Source of the DNA: an uncultured Eubacteriaceae bacterium | GTDB taxonomy: Bacteria > Bacillota > Clostridia > Lachnospirales > CAG-274 | Direction: 5' to 3' | Assembly: GCA_947167715.1 (NCBI GenBank) | Contig: CAMVJD010000010.1 | Coordinates: 18,985-82,984, forward strand | DNA: 64,000 bases | In this document: positions 46,003 to 57,611 of the stretch, piece after piece | Numbering within the stretch: position 1 is the stretch's first letter | Layout: each line of letters begins with the position of its first letter | Position numbers and translations under genes: made by a program | Notes under the pieces: generated by a model | The model's input: only the letters and a program-made list of their open reading frames with translations | What the model was told of the DNA's origin: nothing | Databases searched by the model: none

Positions 46003-47658
46003 TTAATTGTTTTCTATCTGCTGTGTGCTTCCCGGTGCGTTTACCTTTACGGGTACAAGACTTGTTTTAAGTGTTTCCGAGGTATTGTATGCCTCTATCG
46101 GGTCTGATATTTCAAGCTTGTTTTTAACAAAGGTTATCAGACGGAACTCGCCTGTGCCGTCCTCGGTGGTACAGCCCAAAAGGCCTTCGTGGTGGATATA
46201 AAAACGCTTAAGTCCTTCAAAGCGCTCGTCGCTGTCTATCCTTACTACCTCGCCCTGTTCAACCGAGTAGGTGTAGAAGTAGTTTTCATTGTTGGTACCC
46301 CTGTTTAAAATAAGCTCGGGTATCATATCACCGTTTACATCGTAAATTATATAGCTGTTGCAGTCATTTGAAATAAGCAGCGCCTTATAAGCGGCCTTAT
46401 AGCCCGCCAAATTAAGGTCTAAAAGGCTTTGGTACAAGGCATGATATGCTGTGCTGCCGCTGCTTGGGGTAAAAGGTGTCTGCGCTGCCTTTGCATTGTC
46501 TATGGCAGTTTTAAGACTCTCAAGCTCTGCCGTAACATTGTTTGCTATGCCGGCGCGTCCTACCGCAAGATAAATGCTGTCGGCAAAAATAATAAGCTTG
46601 TCCAGCGCTTCCTTGTCAACTTCCTTATTTATGCGGCTTTCAAACTCTTCCTCGGCTGCCGTAAGGTAATCCACCTGGTTTTCGGCATCCATAAACAATA
46701 TGTTTTTTTGTTCGACCAGATCTTCGGCCTCCTTTGCGGAGGCTGCAAGCCTATCCTTTGCTGCCTGGCTGCATTGGCCTATCTCGGGGCCAACATCGGT
46801 ATTTTTCAAAAACTCGTTTGCGCTTTTTATAAGCGTTTCAAGCTTTTCAAGCATTTCGTGATCGATATTAAAGGAGTAAAGGGATATTTCGGAGCTTTCC
46901 GCCTTGCTGTTATAGGATATCGCGCGAAGCTCCGAACTTTCCTCTATAGGGAAGCCGCCGCGGTAAATTTTGCTGAATTCGTCCGGAGCCTCATTGTTTG
47001 TGGTATAATAAATGCTGTGGCCGAAATGCTCGTCATCGGGCTTGAATTTAAGCTCGCTTAATTTTACATAGCTACCCTGAAGCATATCCAGCTGCGGACG
47101 GACAGGCGCGGATTCGGACGAGGCGATAAGCTTTTGTATGCTTGGCTCGTCTGCTTTATTGCTTTCCGTATATGTCTGCAAAAGCCTGTAGGCAGATGAC
47201 GGATCGACAGAATTTATCATCAAGGCTATTTCGCTGAAATTTTCGCCCTTTAATTCGTGCCTTGCAAGCAAAAGCTTTACATAGTCAACGGCCTCGTCGG
47301 TCTTGCTGTCCTTTATATAGCAGTAAACCATACCGCGGTAAATATCTGCCTTTCCGGACGATATGCCAATTTTAAGCGCCTTATTGTATTCGTCTATGGC
47401 GGCAGAATAATTCTGCGATTCGGTATAACTGCGGGCATTGCTTAAATAGCTTTTTACAAGCCCCCTTTTTTTGTATCCGTCAACAGCCGAATAGCCGATA
47501 GCCGCAAGCAGCAAAATAAAAGCAAGTGCTATGCACAGCGCCATCGGTGTTATGGATGGCTTTTTTCTGCCGTACATATTACGCCCGCCGCCGTTTAAAA
47601 ATATTCGCTTTTTTCGGTTTATATACATTTTTTTCATTGGATATTTCCCCGTATTCAT
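46003..47658 (-). CDS. Membrane-anchored TPR protein with chitobiase/beta-hexosaminidase C-terminal-like segment
   Basis: TM near N-terminus; TPR-like SYTESQNYSAAIDEYNKALKIGISSGKADIYRGMVYCYIK; HSIYYTTNNEAPDEFSKIYRGGFPIEESSELRAISYNSKAESS. Confidence 0.65.
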   Translation of the reverse strand: MNTGKYPMKKMYINRKKRIFLNGGGRNMYGRKKPSITPMALCIALAFILLLAAIGYSAVDGYKKRGLVKSYLSNARSYTESQNYSAAIDEYNKALKIGISSGKADIYRGMVYCYIKDSKTDEAVDYVKLLLARHELKGENFSEIALMINSVDPSSAYRLLQTYTESNKADEPSIQKLIASSESAPVRPQLDMLQGSYVKLSELKFKPDDEHFGHSIYYTTNNEAPDEFSKIYRGGFPIEESSELRAISYNSKAESSEISLYSFNIDHEMLEKLETLIKSANEFLKNTDVGPEIGQCSQAAKDRLAASAKEAEDLVEQKNILFMDAENQVDYLTAAEEEFESRINKEVDKEALDKLIIFADSIYLAVGRAGIANNVTAELESLKTAIDNAKAAQTPFTPSSGSTAYHALYQSLLDLNLAGYKAAYKALLISNDCNSYIIYDVNGDMIPELILNRGTNNENYFYTYSVEQGEVVRIDSDERFEGLKRFYIHHEGLLGCTTEDGTGEFRLITFVKNKLEISDPIEAYNTSETLKTSLVPVKVNAPGSTQQIENN

Positions 47659-47968
47659 AATATTTATGTTATTATTTTAATACTATTCGGAATAAAAATC
47701 AACAAAATTTGGAATTTTACATATAATTGTAATATTACGGACTGCCGAAAATCATTTTTTACTCTTTACATAATGAGTGTTCTAACAGCTATTGTTTCAC
47801 TCCGCAAAAAAATAATACATTAAAAGTTCAATATCCTTGTATTTTTACTTGATTTATCTTTAAATATAAAGTATAATAAATAGTAATAGTAAAAGTAACC
47901 TCTAAAAATTCAATATTTGCATAACTTGATAATTCAGAGGTGTCCTAAAGTTTTACGAGGAATTATTT

Positions 47969-49000
47969 ATGAACAGAATTAACGGAATTAATTATTTACG
48001 CAGGGCCTGCGGCTGCTTTGAGCCGGAGTGTACCTTTAAAGGCACCACCGGCGCGGAGTTTGAAAGCTGGAAAGCCGATACCTTGTCTAAAATAGAAAGG
48101 CTGCTTGGGTTTGATAAGCTTAAAATGTGCGCATATAAGACGGAAAAGACGGAAAGCGTGCAGGGGCTTGAATATAACGGCGTTGCCTATATAAGGGAGC
48201 ATTATTTGATAGATACCCTTGAAGAGCTGCAGATGCCCGTTTTTGTGCTGCGCCCCGAAAACGGATGTGCAAAGGCTGCAATTGCGCTGCATCCACACGG
48301 CTCGGACGGCAAAAACGGCATGGTAGGCATTATGGACGAGGAAATAAAAGAAAGCGAGGACAAGCTGGGCTTTACCTATGCGCTTGACTTGCTTGCAAAG
48401 GGATATACGGTTTTTTGCCCCGATATGCTCGGCGCCGGCAGCAGACGCCCCATTAGTATTGATAAGCCCAAAAAGAGCGACTGTACGGCAATTAATAACG
48501 CCCTTATGTCCATAGGGCTTAATTTGCACGGCCTTACTACCTTTGAGTTAAGGCGCACGGTGGATTTTGTGGAAAAATACAGTGCCGAATACGGCATAGA
48601 TACAAGCGGATTGCTTTGTGTGGGCTTTTCGGGAGGCGGACTTGCTTCTATCTGGCTCGCAGCTGTGGACGAGCGTATTAAAAATATCTATATCAGCGGA
48701 TATTTCCACAGTTTAAGAAAAACGCTTTTGCAAAGTAATTTTTGCGGCTGTAATTTTGTGCCCGATATGTGGCGCACAATTGATATGGATGCCGTGGCTA
48801 TGCTTGCTGCGCCAAGGAAGCTTTACATTGAAACGGGCAGCGACGACAACCTTAACGGCGAGGACGGCCTTGAAAACGTATACAAAATGAAAGAACGTGT
48901 TGAAGGCGTATATAAAAACATATTCGGCTCGGATAACTTCAGATTTGCTGTCTGTGAGGGCAAGCACAAGTGGTACGGGGCGTTCATAAACGAATTTTGA
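47969..49000 (+). CDS. Alpha/beta hydrolase (acetyl xylan esterase/dienelactone hydrolase-like)
   Basis: ALHPHGSDGKNGMVG, GFSGGGLASIWLAAVDERI nucleophile elbow, ETGSDDNLNGEDG, EGKHKW. Confidence 0.75.
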   Translation: MNRINGINYLRRACGCFEPECTFKGTTGAEFESWKADTLSKIERLLGFDKLKMCAYKTEKTESVQGLEYNGVAYIREHYLIDTLEELQMPVFVLRPENGCAKAAIALHPHGSDGKNGMVGIMDEEIKESEDKLGFTYALDLLAKGYTVFCPDMLGAGSRRPISIDKPKKSDCTAINNALMSIGLNLHGLTTFELRRTVDFVEKYSAEYGIDTSGLLCVGFSGGGLASIWLAAVDERIKNIYISGYFHSLRKTLLQSNFCGCNFVPDMWRTIDMDAVAMLAAPRKLYIETGSDDNLNGEDGLENVYKMKERVEGVYKNIFGSDNFRFAVCEGKHKWYGAFINEF

Positions 49001-49011
49001 CAAAAGCACTC

Positions 49012-49069
49012 AGCACTTTTTAATGAGTGCTTTTTCAAAAAGCACTTTTTAATGAGTGCTTTTTCAAAA
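49012..49069 (+). repeat. Perfect 29-bp tandem duplication of a terminator-like hairpin
   Basis: Two copies of AGCACTTTTTAATGAGTGCTTTTTCAAAA (49012-49040, 49041-49069). Confidence 0.9.
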
Positions 49070-49094
49070 ATATCGAAAAATAAAAGGAGAAAAA

Positions 49095-50024
49095 ATGAAT
49101 ACACAAATTGAGGCTCTTGTAAACAATATAGAAAAAATAATAGTAGGTAAAAGAGAGGCTATTATAATGGTAATAAGTGCTATGCTTGCAGAGGGGCATA
49201 TACTTATTGAGGACGTGCCGGGTGTTGGCAAGACCCGACTGGTTGCTGCGCTTGCAAACTCGGTAGACGGCCGGTTCAACCGTATACAGCTTACGCCCGA
49301 TATTATGCCGTCGGATATAGTAGGCTTTTCCATGATAGACCCAAAGACCCGTGAACTGGAATACAGAATGGGCGCCGCCATGTGTAATTTTCTTTTGGCG
49401 GACGAGATAAACCGTGCTTCGCCCAAGACACAATCCTCATTGCTGGAGGTAATGGAGGAGCATCAGATATCGCTTGACGGCAATACCATGGTACTGCCTG
49501 TGCCTTTTATGGTAATGGCTACCCAAAACCCGGTCGAGACCTACGGCACATATCATTTGCCCGAGGCGCAGATGGACCGTTTTCTTATGAAGATATCAAT
49601 GGGATATCCTGCGCCCGAGGAGGAGCTTGATATTATAACACGCTCGGAGAACCCCGATTTTAATGACAAGCTGCCCGCGGTAATGACGGTAGAGGATGTG
49701 GTAAGACATATCGGCGCCGTCAAAAATGTAAGGTGTACAGACAGTATAAAGAAATATATAGTGGCGCTTTTAAATGCCACCAGAAATTCGCCGCTTGTAA
49801 AGCTGGGCGCATCTCCGCGAGGCGGTATAGCGCTTTTAAAGGCCGCAAAGGCATATGCCTATACGCTTGGCAGGGACTATGTTGTGCCGGATGACGTAAG
49901 GGCAGTCATGTCTGCCGTGCTTTCGCACAGACTTATGCTTTCGCCAAAGGGCAAGGCGGCTTATCCCGATCAGAACTCTGTAATGGAGGAAATTGCTGCG
50001 GCCGTACCCGCACCCGTAAAGTAA
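49095..50024 (+). CDS. MoxR family AAA+ ATPase
   Basis: EGHILIEDVPGVGKTRLVAAL, LLADEINRASPKTQSSLLEVMEEHQISLDG, MATQNPVETYGTYHLPEAQMDRF. Start at 49095, not the ORF-track 49056. Confidence 0.94.
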   Translation: MNTQIEALVNNIEKIIVGKREAIIMVISAMLAEGHILIEDVPGVGKTRLVAALANSVDGRFNRIQLTPDIMPSDIVGFSMIDPKTRELEYRMGAAMCNFLLADEINRASPKTQSSLLEVMEEHQISLDGNTMVLPVPFMVMATQNPVETYGTYHLPEAQMDRFLMKISMGYPAPEEELDIITRSENPDFNDKLPAVMTVEDVVRHIGAVKNVRCTDSIKKYIVALLNATRNSPLVKLGASPRGGIALLKAAKAYAYTLGRDYVVPDDVRAVMSAVLSHRLMLSPKGKAAYPDQNSVMEEIAAAVPAPVK

Positions 50025-50025
50025 A

Positions 50026-51234
50026 ATGAAAAAAAAATCGGATATAATAAAACGTATATTAAATACAGTACCGCATTTGTTAAGCTACGGCGGCTGTATT
50101 TGCGTGTCTTTGCTTATTATGTACTATCTTGACGGCAGTACGGGTATATTCCTTGTTTCTGCACTTATATGCGCGTTTGTTCTTTCGTTGGCGCTTACAT
50201 TGGCCGCACTTAAAACGCTTGAAGTACAGATAGCTGCCGACAGTACGGCTGCGGCAAAGGGCGAAACGGTAAGGCTTACCGTAAAATTGCAGAATAAACT
50301 TATTTTACCCGTGCCTGTCGTTGAGGTGGAGATAGACTGTCCGCCGTCTATGGACAACGGAGGCGTAAATGTATACAAGGCTACGGTAACGGGAAAAAGA
50401 GAAAATATATTAAAATTGCCGCTTAAGGCTGTTTACAGCGGTGTGTCGGTAATAAGGATAAAAAGGGTATCCATAAGTGACTTTCTGGGTATTTTTCTTT
50501 TTGATATGAGGCTGCCCGAAAACGGATATGTGTTCAAGGTGTCGGTATATCCCGATATACCCGATGTTGTTGTACAGACGGAGTTTTTAAAAAGTGCAAG
50601 CCGTTTTGCAGCCTCGGATGATGACGAGGAGGAATCCAACGAAACATCGCCGATACCCACCGGTATGGCGGGGTATGACCATCGCGAGTATGTACCCGGC
50701 GACCCTATAAAGCGCATAAACTGGAAGCTTTCGTCAAAACGCGATATGTATATGATACGCTTGGACGAGGTGATACGCGGTACCGGACAAATGTTTTTTC
50801 TGGATTGTCCGCTTATTGAGGATACCGCACAAACGCTTAAAATACGCGATACCATTATAGAGGGCACACTTGCCATGTTTTTTATGCTGGTCAGGGAGGG
50901 CAGGGATGCTGTCTTTTTTTACTGCCGTGACGGTATGTGGGCCGCAAACGAGATACATGAGCAGGGCGATATACTTAAACTTCAGGAGCAGCTTGCTGAT
51001 TTTGAGCCCTGTGAGCCGCCGGATGTGATACCCAAGGAAATATTAAATGCCGGCAAGATACCTATTTGTCTTACTGCGGCAGTAAAGGGATATGATGAAA
51101 ATGTTTCGGCAGTCGCTGCGCGCTGTCCCGAGGGGATAGTGATATCGGCACTTGATGCGGGGCTTAGCTTTGACTGCGCAGGGCATTGGACCATATCCGA
51201 AGAATTTGAATTTAACAAGGGTGCTGAAAGCTGA
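50026..51234 (+). CDS. DUF58 domain-containing protein
   Basis: GMAGYDHREYVPGDPIKRINWKLSSKRDMYMIRL. Confidence 0.9.
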   Translation: MKKKSDIIKRILNTVPHLLSYGGCICVSLLIMYYLDGSTGIFLVSALICAFVLSLALTLAALKTLEVQIAADSTAAAKGETVRLTVKLQNKLILPVPVVEVEIDCPPSMDNGGVNVYKATVTGKRENILKLPLKAVYSGVSVIRIKRVSISDFLGIFLFDMRLPENGYVFKVSVYPDIPDVVVQTEFLKSASRFAASDDDEEESNETSPIPTGMAGYDHREYVPGDPIKRINWKLSSKRDMYMIRLDEVIRGTGQMFFLDCPLIEDTAQTLKIRDTIIEGTLAMFFMLVREGRDAVFFYCRDGMWAANEIHEQGDILKLQEQLADFEPCEPPDVIPKEILNAGKIPICLTAAVKGYDENVSAVAARCPEGIVISALDAGLSFDCAGHWTISEEFEFNKGAES

Positions 51235-51236
51235 AA

Positions 51237-53504
51237 ATGAGATATACTAAAAAAACACAAAATAACAAATCGAAAAAACTGCGCGTCCTGTGGCAGGAAA
51301 GGCTTAACCGCTATATTTGCCCGATAATGCTTGGCAGCGCGGTTTGTTATTCAATAATATATATTATTTATTCGCCTTTTGCGCTTTCATATACGTTTGC
51401 TGCGTTTTTCGGACAGCTTATCCTGTTTGTCCTTTTTGACAAGCTTAAGGAAAAAAATATTTTGGGCGCGCTGGTATATCTGCTGCTTTTGACATTTTCC
51501 GTAATGTATGCCCTTACCTTGCTTTTCAGGGGCACATGGACGGGTGTGGATCCCGTGTCGTGGTTTTACGGCGACAATGATACCAGCGGTTATCATCCCG
51601 TATATATGCGGGCCCTGTTTGTGGGCGGAGGCTTCTTTTTGACCTCCATACTTTATTATTTTACGCAGGTCCGCTACAGAAGCATGGGTGTAATGCTTTG
51701 TACGCTTTTCCCATTTGTGGTTTATGCAAAAAGAGGCGACCCTATGCCTGAGATCATGATAACGCTTATTATAACGCTGTTTCTTGCTGTTATGATACAC
51801 AACAGGCGTATAGACCCGTCAAAGGATATAATGGTACTTGGAAAATTGCAGTATGACCGTGCTTATATTATAAGCTTTGCTGTTTTTATTTCCGTTACGG
51901 GTGCTTTGGCTATGTCCGTAAAGAAGCCGACTTACCGCTCACAGCTTGAAAAAAGTGCTGATTTTTTTGATAATCTGCTTTTTACGGGTAATGTTGGAGG
52001 CGGATATGAGAATACCTCCAGCCGTTCTTCTACAAGACGCGGCGGATTTGGCTATAGCAGTACGCCGCTTTTTTATGTGGAGGATAAGGAAAATCACGAT
52101 GTTTTATATTTGCGTCGGCAGATTTACGATATCTTTGACGGTGACGTATGGATAAGCAAAAAAAGAAATTTCTGGCGTGATACGCCGTATTCGGATAATG
52201 CGGAATATTCGTCTATAGATATATTTAATGACTTTGATGAGATCTGCAGGGAAAACAGCATAGAGTTTTATGATATGAATAAAGCTTACACCTCAAAAAG
52301 TGTACGGGTGTATGACAAACAGTTTGCGCCAAGCTATCTTCCCTCGCCGCTTGGTACTGTGGCGGATGATGTGCCGCAGTATGCGCTTAAATATTTTAAA
52401 TACGGTCCGTCGGGCACCGTAATGCGTGTACGCTCGTGGAACGAAACGCCAAAGCCGCTGGATGATACGGTAAATTATAACGAAATAACACCTTATTTCT
52501 ATTCGGAAATAAGGGCAAGCCGCATTAAGGGGGAGGACTACGAGTTTCTTCTTGACAGAATAAGCCTTGACAGTGATGAGGCTTTGCGGCTGAAAACGGA
52601 TTATATGTCGGCAAAAAACAATTATACCGATAAAACGGGTGTTACGCCGCGTATAAAAGAGCTGGCACAGCAGATAACCAAGGACTGCGACAGCGATATT
52701 AAAAAGGCCGAGGCAATAGTTGATTATTTTGAGGAAAACGGCTATAAATACTCAACCGAATATTCGCCGAAGGACAATTCTGTCGATTACTTTTTATTTG
52801 AGAGCAAAACGGGCTACTGTGCAGGCTATGCTACCGCAATGACACTTATGATGCGTGCGCTTGATATCCCGGCGCGTTATGTGGAGGGCTTTGCGGCCTT
52901 TGAACGTATGCAAAACGGCGATATTATCGTGCGCGACGGTCACGCCCATGCCTTTGTTGAGGTATATGTGCCTATCACGGGCTGGCTGACCTTTGACCCG
53001 ACTGTATCCGATTATATGGATTATTCGGGTGAAAGCGGCGGCTTTAACAGCGGCTGGATATTTGTTGCGCTTTTTTGGCTGAGCAGATTTTTTATAGTTT
53101 TTATAGTTTTGTTTTTTGTAATATTTGTGCTTTTGCTTGACAGAATAAAAGAGATGCTGCTGCGTATCGTACTTTTATTTATGCCGGTTAAAAAGCGCGT
53201 ACTTAAGCTGTATGCAAATCTTGTGAGATTGGTAAGCTTTTCCGAAAAGGACGATCGTTCATATTATACGGTAAAAATGATAAAAGAGCATTTATATGAA
53301 ACGCGCGGTGTGGCGCCGATATTACTGGCCGACCTGTTTGAAAAAACGGCCTTTGGCGGCTACGAGCCGACGGAAGCGGAATATAAGGCGGCATATAAGC
53401 AGTATAAAAAGTATTATAAATACATTCGCAAGATACCCAAAGAAAAGACGGTTTTGGCTAATAAAGCTGTTTTTGGGCAAAGGAGAACAGATGAAACAGT
53501 ATGA
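51237..53504 (+). CDS. Transglutaminase-like (TgpA-type) membrane protein
   Basis: Multi-TM N-terminus; [54 protein letters not shown]. Confidence 0.9.
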   Translation: MRYTKKTQNNKSKKLRVLWQERLNRYICPIMLGSAVCYSIIYIIYSPFALSYTFAAFFGQLILFVLFDKLKEKNILGALVYLLLLTFSVMYALTLLFRGTWTGVDPVSWFYGDNDTSGYHPVYMRALFVGGGFFLTSILYYFTQVRYRSMGVMLCTLFPFVVYAKRGDPMPEIMITLIITLFLAVMIHNRRIDPSKDIMVLGKLQYDRAYIISFAVFISVTGALAMSVKKPTYRSQLEKSADFFDNLLFTGNVGGGYENTSSRSSTRRGGFGYSSTPLFYVEDKENHDVLYLRRQIYDIFDGDVWISKKRNFWRDTPYSDNAEYSSIDIFNDFDEICRENSIEFYDMNKAYTSKSVRVYDKQFAPSYLPSPLGTVADDVPQYALKYFKYGPSGTVMRVRSWNETPKPLDDTVNYNEITPYFYSEIRASRIKGEDYEFLLDRISLDSDEALRLKTDYMSAKNNYTDKTGVTPRIKELAQQITKDCDSDIKKAEAIVDYFEENGYKYSTEYSPKDNSVDYFLFESKTGYCAGYATAMTLMMRALDIPARYVEGFAAFERMQNGDIIVRDGHAHAFVEVYVPITGWLTFDPTVSDYMDYSGESGGFNSGWIFVALFWLSRFFIVFIVLFFVIFVLLLDRIKEMLLRIVLLFMPVKKRVLKLYANLVRLVSFSEKDDRSYYTVKMIKEHLYETRGVAPILLADLFEKTAFGGYEPTEAEYKAAYKQYKKYYKYIRKIPKEKTVLANKAVFGQRRTDETV

Positions 53505-55995
53505 TATAACCGGGATGAGCTGTGCGGCATGCAGCGCCAGGGTAGAAAAAGCCGTATCCGGCGTAGACGGCGTAAGCGCCTGCGCGGTAAATCTTTTGAC
53601 AAATTCAATGGGCGTGGAGGGCACGGCGGAACCGGCGGCGATAATAGCGGCGGTGGAGGCTGCCGGCTATGGCGCGCGTGAAAAAGGCGTGAATAAAAAT
53701 GCTGCGGCTTCGGATAATGCTTTAAAGGATACGGAGACTCCGAAACTAAAAAAAAGATTGATATATTCGCTTTGCTTTCTTGCTGTGCTTATGTATTTTT
53801 CTATGGGACGTATGGCAGGACTGCCGCTGCCGTCTTTTTTTGAGGGCAACTGTATCGCTGTCGGGCTTATCCAGCTTTTGCTTGCGGCGGCTGTAATGGT
53901 GATAAATCAAAAGTTTTTTATTTCGGGCTTTAAGGGCCTTGCAAACCGTGCGCCCAATATGGATACGCTTGTTGCTCTTGGCTCGGCGGCATCGTTTGTA
54001 TGGAGCACTTATGCGCTGTTTATGATGACAGATGCACAGCTTAACGGAAACGATGCGCTTGTAAGCGGATATATGCATGAATTTTACTTTGAGTCTGCGG
54101 CAATGATACTTACGCTTATAACCGTGGGCAAGATGCTGGAGGCACGCTCGAAGGGCAAAACCACGGATGCACTTAAGGGTCTGATAAGTCTTGCGCCCAA
54201 AACCGCGTCCGTGGTGCGCGACGGAAAGGAAAGTATAATTCCTGCAGACGAGGTGCAAAAGGGTGATATTTTTATTGTCCGTCCCGGCGAAAGCATACCC
54301 GTAGACGGTATAATAACCGAGGGGGCAACTTCCGTGAACGAAGCGGCCCTTACCGGTGAAAGTATACCTGCCGACAAGTCTGTCGGTGACGGCGTTTCGG
54401 CGGCAACGATAAATCAAACGGGTTTTATCAGGTGCGAGGCTGTCCGTGTTGGTGAGGACACAACGCTTTCGCAGATAATAAAAACCGTAAGCGAGGCCTC
54501 CGCCGAAAAAGCGCCTATTGCAAAGATAGCAGATAAGGTCTCGGGTGTTTTTGTACCGGTCGTTATAACAATAGCTGTGATAACCGTGCTTGTATGGCTT
54601 GCGGCAGGCAAGGATGCGGCTTTTGCGCTTGCAAGGGGTATATCGGTGCTTGTGATAAGCTGTCCCTGCGCTCTTGGTCTGGCCACACCCGTGGCGGTCA
54701 TGGTGGGCAGCGGTATAGGCGCAAAAAACGGCATACTGTTTAAAACCGCCGCTTCACTTGAACAGGCGGGCAGGACACAGATAGCCGTGCTTGACAAAAC
54801 GGGCACCGTTACTTGCGGGGAGCCGTCGGTGACGGATATCATCCCGGCGGATGGCTTTGATAAAGAAAGCCTGCTTACACTTGCGGCGGCGCTGGAGCAA
54901 AAAAGCGAGCATCCGCTGGCAAAGGCGGTGATCAAGGCCTTTCCCGATAAGCTTGAAATTCCTCGGGCAAAGGATTTTAAAGCCTTGCCGGGCAGCGGAG
55001 TGGAGGCTGTACTAAACGGGGAGCACGTCATAGGCGGCAGCCTTAAATATATTTCGAAGAGCATTGCTGTTGACGGCAAGGATAATGAGACGGCAAACAG
55101 GCTGTCAAACGAGGGCAAAACGCCGCTTTTGTTTGCAAAAAACGGCAGACTTGCCGGCATTATTGCCGTATCCGACACGATAAAGGCCGACAGCGAGAGC
55201 GCGGTCAAGGAGTTTAAAAATATGGGCATTAAGGTCGTAATGCTGACGGGCGACAATGAAAAGACTGCGAATGCAATAGCTGCCAAGGCGGGTATCGACG
55301 AGGTGATAGCGGGTGTTTTGCCAAACGGCAAGGAGGCTGTTATAAAAAAATTAAAAAACAGCGGCATTACCGTTATGGTAGGCGACGGAATAAACGATGC
55401 ACCGGCGCTTACAAGGGCGGATACGGGCATCGCCATCGGCGCGGGCGCGGATATTGCGATAGATGCGGCCGATATAGTGCTGATGAAAGCCGATCTTGCG
55501 GATGTTCCGGCGGCTGTGCGTTTAAGCCGTGCGGTACTGCGAAATATAAAGCAAAATCTGTTTTGGGCATTTTTTTACAATATAATAGGGATACCGCTTG
55601 CGGCAGGGGTCTGGATACCGTTATTCGGTCTTAAGCTGGAGCCTATGTTTGGCGCGGCGGCGATGAGCCTATCCAGTTTTTGCGTAGTTTCAAACGCATT
55701 AAGGCTTAATTTAATAAATATACACGATCCGAGCCGTGATAAAAGAATAAAATTTAAAAATAACAATGAAAGTGAGGAAAAGAAAATGACAAAAACGATC
55801 AAAATTGAAGGTATGATGTGCGGACATTGTGAAGCTGCGGTCAAAAAGGCGCTTGAAGCGCTTGCACAGGTAGACGAGGCTGTTGTGAGCCATACGGAAG
55901 GAACGGCTGTTTTAACGCTTAATGCGGAAATTGACGATGCGGTGTTAAAAAAGACCGTGGAGGACAAGGATTATACCGTTATTTCCATATCGTAA
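53491..55995 (+). CDS. copA: Copper-translocating P-type ATPase with N-terminal and C-terminal HMA domains
   Basis: [60 protein letters not shown]-terminal [26 protein letters not shown] 53491 has AAAGGAGAA RBS. Confidence 0.94.
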   Translation: MKQYDITGMSCAACSARVEKAVSGVDGVSACAVNLLTNSMGVEGTAEPAAIIAAVEAAGYGAREKGVNKNAAASDNALKDTETPKLKKRLIYSLCFLAVLMYFSMGRMAGLPLPSFFEGNCIAVGLIQLLLAAAVMVINQKFFISGFKGLANRAPNMDTLVALGSAASFVWSTYALFMMTDAQLNGNDALVSGYMHEFYFESAAMILTLITVGKMLEARSKGKTTDALKGLISLAPKTASVVRDGKESIIPADEVQKGDIFIVRPGESIPVDGIITEGATSVNEAALTGESIPADKSVGDGVSAATINQTGFIRCEAVRVGEDTTLSQIIKTVSEASAEKAPIAKIADKVSGVFVPVVITIAVITVLVWLAAGKDAAFALARGISVLVISCPCALGLATPVAVMVGSGIGAKNGILFKTAASLEQAGRTQIAVLDKTGTVTCGEPSVTDIIPADGFDKESLLTLAAALEQKSEHPLAKAVIKAFPDKLEIPRAKDFKALPGSGVEAVLNGEHVIGGSLKYISKSIAVDGKDNETANRLSNEGKTPLLFAKNGRLAGIIAVSDTIKADSESAVKEFKNMGIKVVMLTGDNEKTANAIAAKAGIDEVIAGVLPNGKEAVIKKLKNSGITVMVGDGINDAPALTRADTGIAIGAGADIAIDAADIVLMKADLADVPAAVRLSRAVLRNIKQNLFWAFFYNIIGIPLAAGVWIPLFGLKLEPMFGAAAMSLSSFCVVSNALRLNLINIHDPSRDKRIKFKNNNESEEKKMTKTIKIEGMMCGHCEAAVKKALEALAQVDEAVVSHTEGTAVLTLNAEIDDAVLKKTVEDKDYTVISIS

Positions 55996-56033
55996 AATTA
56001 TAAGCCGCAGCTGCGGCGTTATTACTGTGCCAT

Positions 56034-56061
56034 CCCCGCAAAGCAGTGCTGTTTTGCGGGG
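56034..56061. terminator. Bidirectional terminator between copA and trmD
   Basis: CCCCGCAAA...TTTGCGGGG followed by AAAA; neighbouring GCCGCAGCTGCGGC palindrome at 56004-56017. Confidence 0.6.
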
Positions 56062-56095
56062 AAAATACTCATCCCAAAAGGCAGGTAAAACGGTT

Positions 56096-56833
56096 TTATT
56101 GCGTATTTTTTTTTATACTGTCGATATACGCCCTGTCTTTATCTGTAAGAACAGCTTTTTCAAGCAGATCGGGGCGTTTTTTTAATGTTCTTTCAAGGGA
56201 CCTTTGGTGTCTCCATTCGTCCACCTTGCCGTGGTGGCCGCTTGTCAGCACCTCGGGTATACCCCTGCCGTTAAAAACGGGAGGACGGGTGTACTGCGGA
56301 TATTCCAGCAGCCCGTTTGAAAAGCTTTCGTCCATAAAGCTTTCCTCTTTGTTTAAAACGCCGCCTATAAGCCTTGATACCGAGTCGATAACACACATTG
56401 CGGGAAGCTCGCCGCCGGTAAGCACAAAATCGCCTACGGATATCTCCTCGGTCACTATTTCTTCTATAACTCTTTCGTCTACGCCCTCGTAATGGCCGCA
56501 AAGTATTACGATATCGTCAAGCTTTGACAACTGCTCGGCTTTGCTTTGGTCAAATACACTTCCTTGCGGCGACATATACAATACAGGCGTATTTGGCGCA
56601 AGCTTATCCTTAAAGCTCATGTAAGCATCATAAATAGGCTGGGGCTGCATTACCATACCTGCGCCGCCGCCGTACGGATAATCATCGACATGACGGTGCT
56701 TGTCCTTTGAAAAATCCCGAATATCAACGGGAATAACATCTATAATGCCGTTTTCCATGCTGCGGCCTATTACGCTGTGCGACAGACCGCCCGTTATCAT
56801 TTCGGGAAAAAGGGTAAGAACATAAAATCTCAT
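56096..56833 (-). CDS. trmD: tRNA (guanine-N1)-methyltransferase
   Basis: MRFYVLTLFPEMITGGLSHSVIGRSMENGIIDV; DDYPYGGGAGMVMQPQPIYDA; LTGGELPAMCVIDSVSRLIGGVL. Start set at 56833. Confidence 0.96.
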   Translation of the reverse strand: MRFYVLTLFPEMITGGLSHSVIGRSMENGIIDVIPVDIRDFSKDKHRHVDDYPYGGGAGMVMQPQPIYDAYMSFKDKLAPNTPVLYMSPQGSVFDQSKAEQLSKLDDIVILCGHYEGVDERVIEEIVTEEISVGDFVLTGGELPAMCVIDSVSRLIGGVLNKEESFMDESFSNGLLEYPQYTRPPVFNGRGIPEVLTSGHHGKVDEWRHQRSLERTLKKRPDLLEKAVLTDKDRAYIDSIKKNTQ

Positions 56834-57327
56834 TCCAAAAGCCCCTCCATAAGGTGTATATGCATAATTTTGTTTTGAGTATCTACGTTTAAAATACATT
56901 CCTTTATAGCGGGAATAAGGATATCCTTTCCGGTCTTGGGATGTATGATGTATACATCGTTTGCACCTGTGAATATAACATCCTTTATCTCGCCAAGCTC
57001 GCTGTCGTTCTCGTCAACCACCTTCATACCGTAAAGGTCTTTTATGTAGTATTCGTCTTCATCGCAGGGCAGTGCAAGCTCTTCGGGTATACGCACCTCT
57101 TTTGTCTTGCAGCGCTCTGCCGCAGTCATATCGTCAATGCCTTTTAATTTAAGCAGTATAAACTGCTTGTGATAGCGCACCCTTTCAATTTCATATTCTT
57201 TGCCGTCTATAAAAACACTGTCCAAAAGCTCAAAACGGGTTATGTCGTCGGTCGTGGGTATGACACGCATCTCACCGTGAACGCCCTGTGTGTTTACGAT
57301 TTTTCCTATAAGAAAGCTGTTTTCCAT
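56830..57327 (-). CDS. rimM: Ribosome maturation factor RimM
   Basis: IGKIVNTQGVHGEMRVIPTTDDITRF; DDMTAAERCKTKEVRIP; YYIKDLYGMKV. Confidence 0.95.
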   Translation of the reverse strand: MENSFLIGKIVNTQGVHGEMRVIPTTDDITRFELLDSVFIDGKEYEIERVRYHKQFILLKLKGIDDMTAAERCKTKEVRIPEELALPCDEDEYYIKDLYGMKVVDENDSELGEIKDVIFTGANDVYIIHPKTGKDILIPAIKECILNVDTQNKIMHIHLMEGLLE

Positions 57328-57515
57328 ATTTTTCTCCTATCTGTTTGGCTGCTGTATATAAAGTCCTTGACCATAAAGCGGATAACATTTCTTGTTTTAC
57401 TTCAGGTCACTTATAAAAATACTCCTTATATATAATATCAAAAAAACATCCTTACGTCAATCTTAAAAGAAAACTTGAAAACGCTGTTTGCCGCACCGAA
57501 AACCACTATTAAACA

Positions 57516-57544
57516 TTGACATTTTAAATGTTTTATGTTAAAAT
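57516..57544 (+). promoter_or_regulatory. Sigma-A-like promoter
   Basis: TTGACA - 17 nt - TAAAAT upstream of 57612. Confidence 0.6.
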
Positions 57545-57611
57545 CAATTAAAGTATAAACTATTTTACAGACATAAATAATATGTCTTACAAAGTTCAAG
57601 GGGGACTGAAA

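Noticed and set aside
46429-47061. 210-aa plus-strand ORF antisense to the TPR protein
   Set aside because: Cys/Tyr/Phe-rich shadow ORF with no motif support.
49012-49069. Possible short CRISPR array
   Set aside because: Only two contiguous copies with no spacers and no cas genes; a simple tandem duplication.
54414-55436. 340-aa minus-strand ORF inside copA
   Set aside because: Antisense shadow of the P-type ATPase; Ser/Pro/Ala-rich low-complexity translation, no RBS or domain.
56004-56017. GCCGCAGCTGCGGC perfect palindrome as operator
   Set aside because: Lies between the 3' ends of convergent genes, so more likely part of termination structure than an operator.
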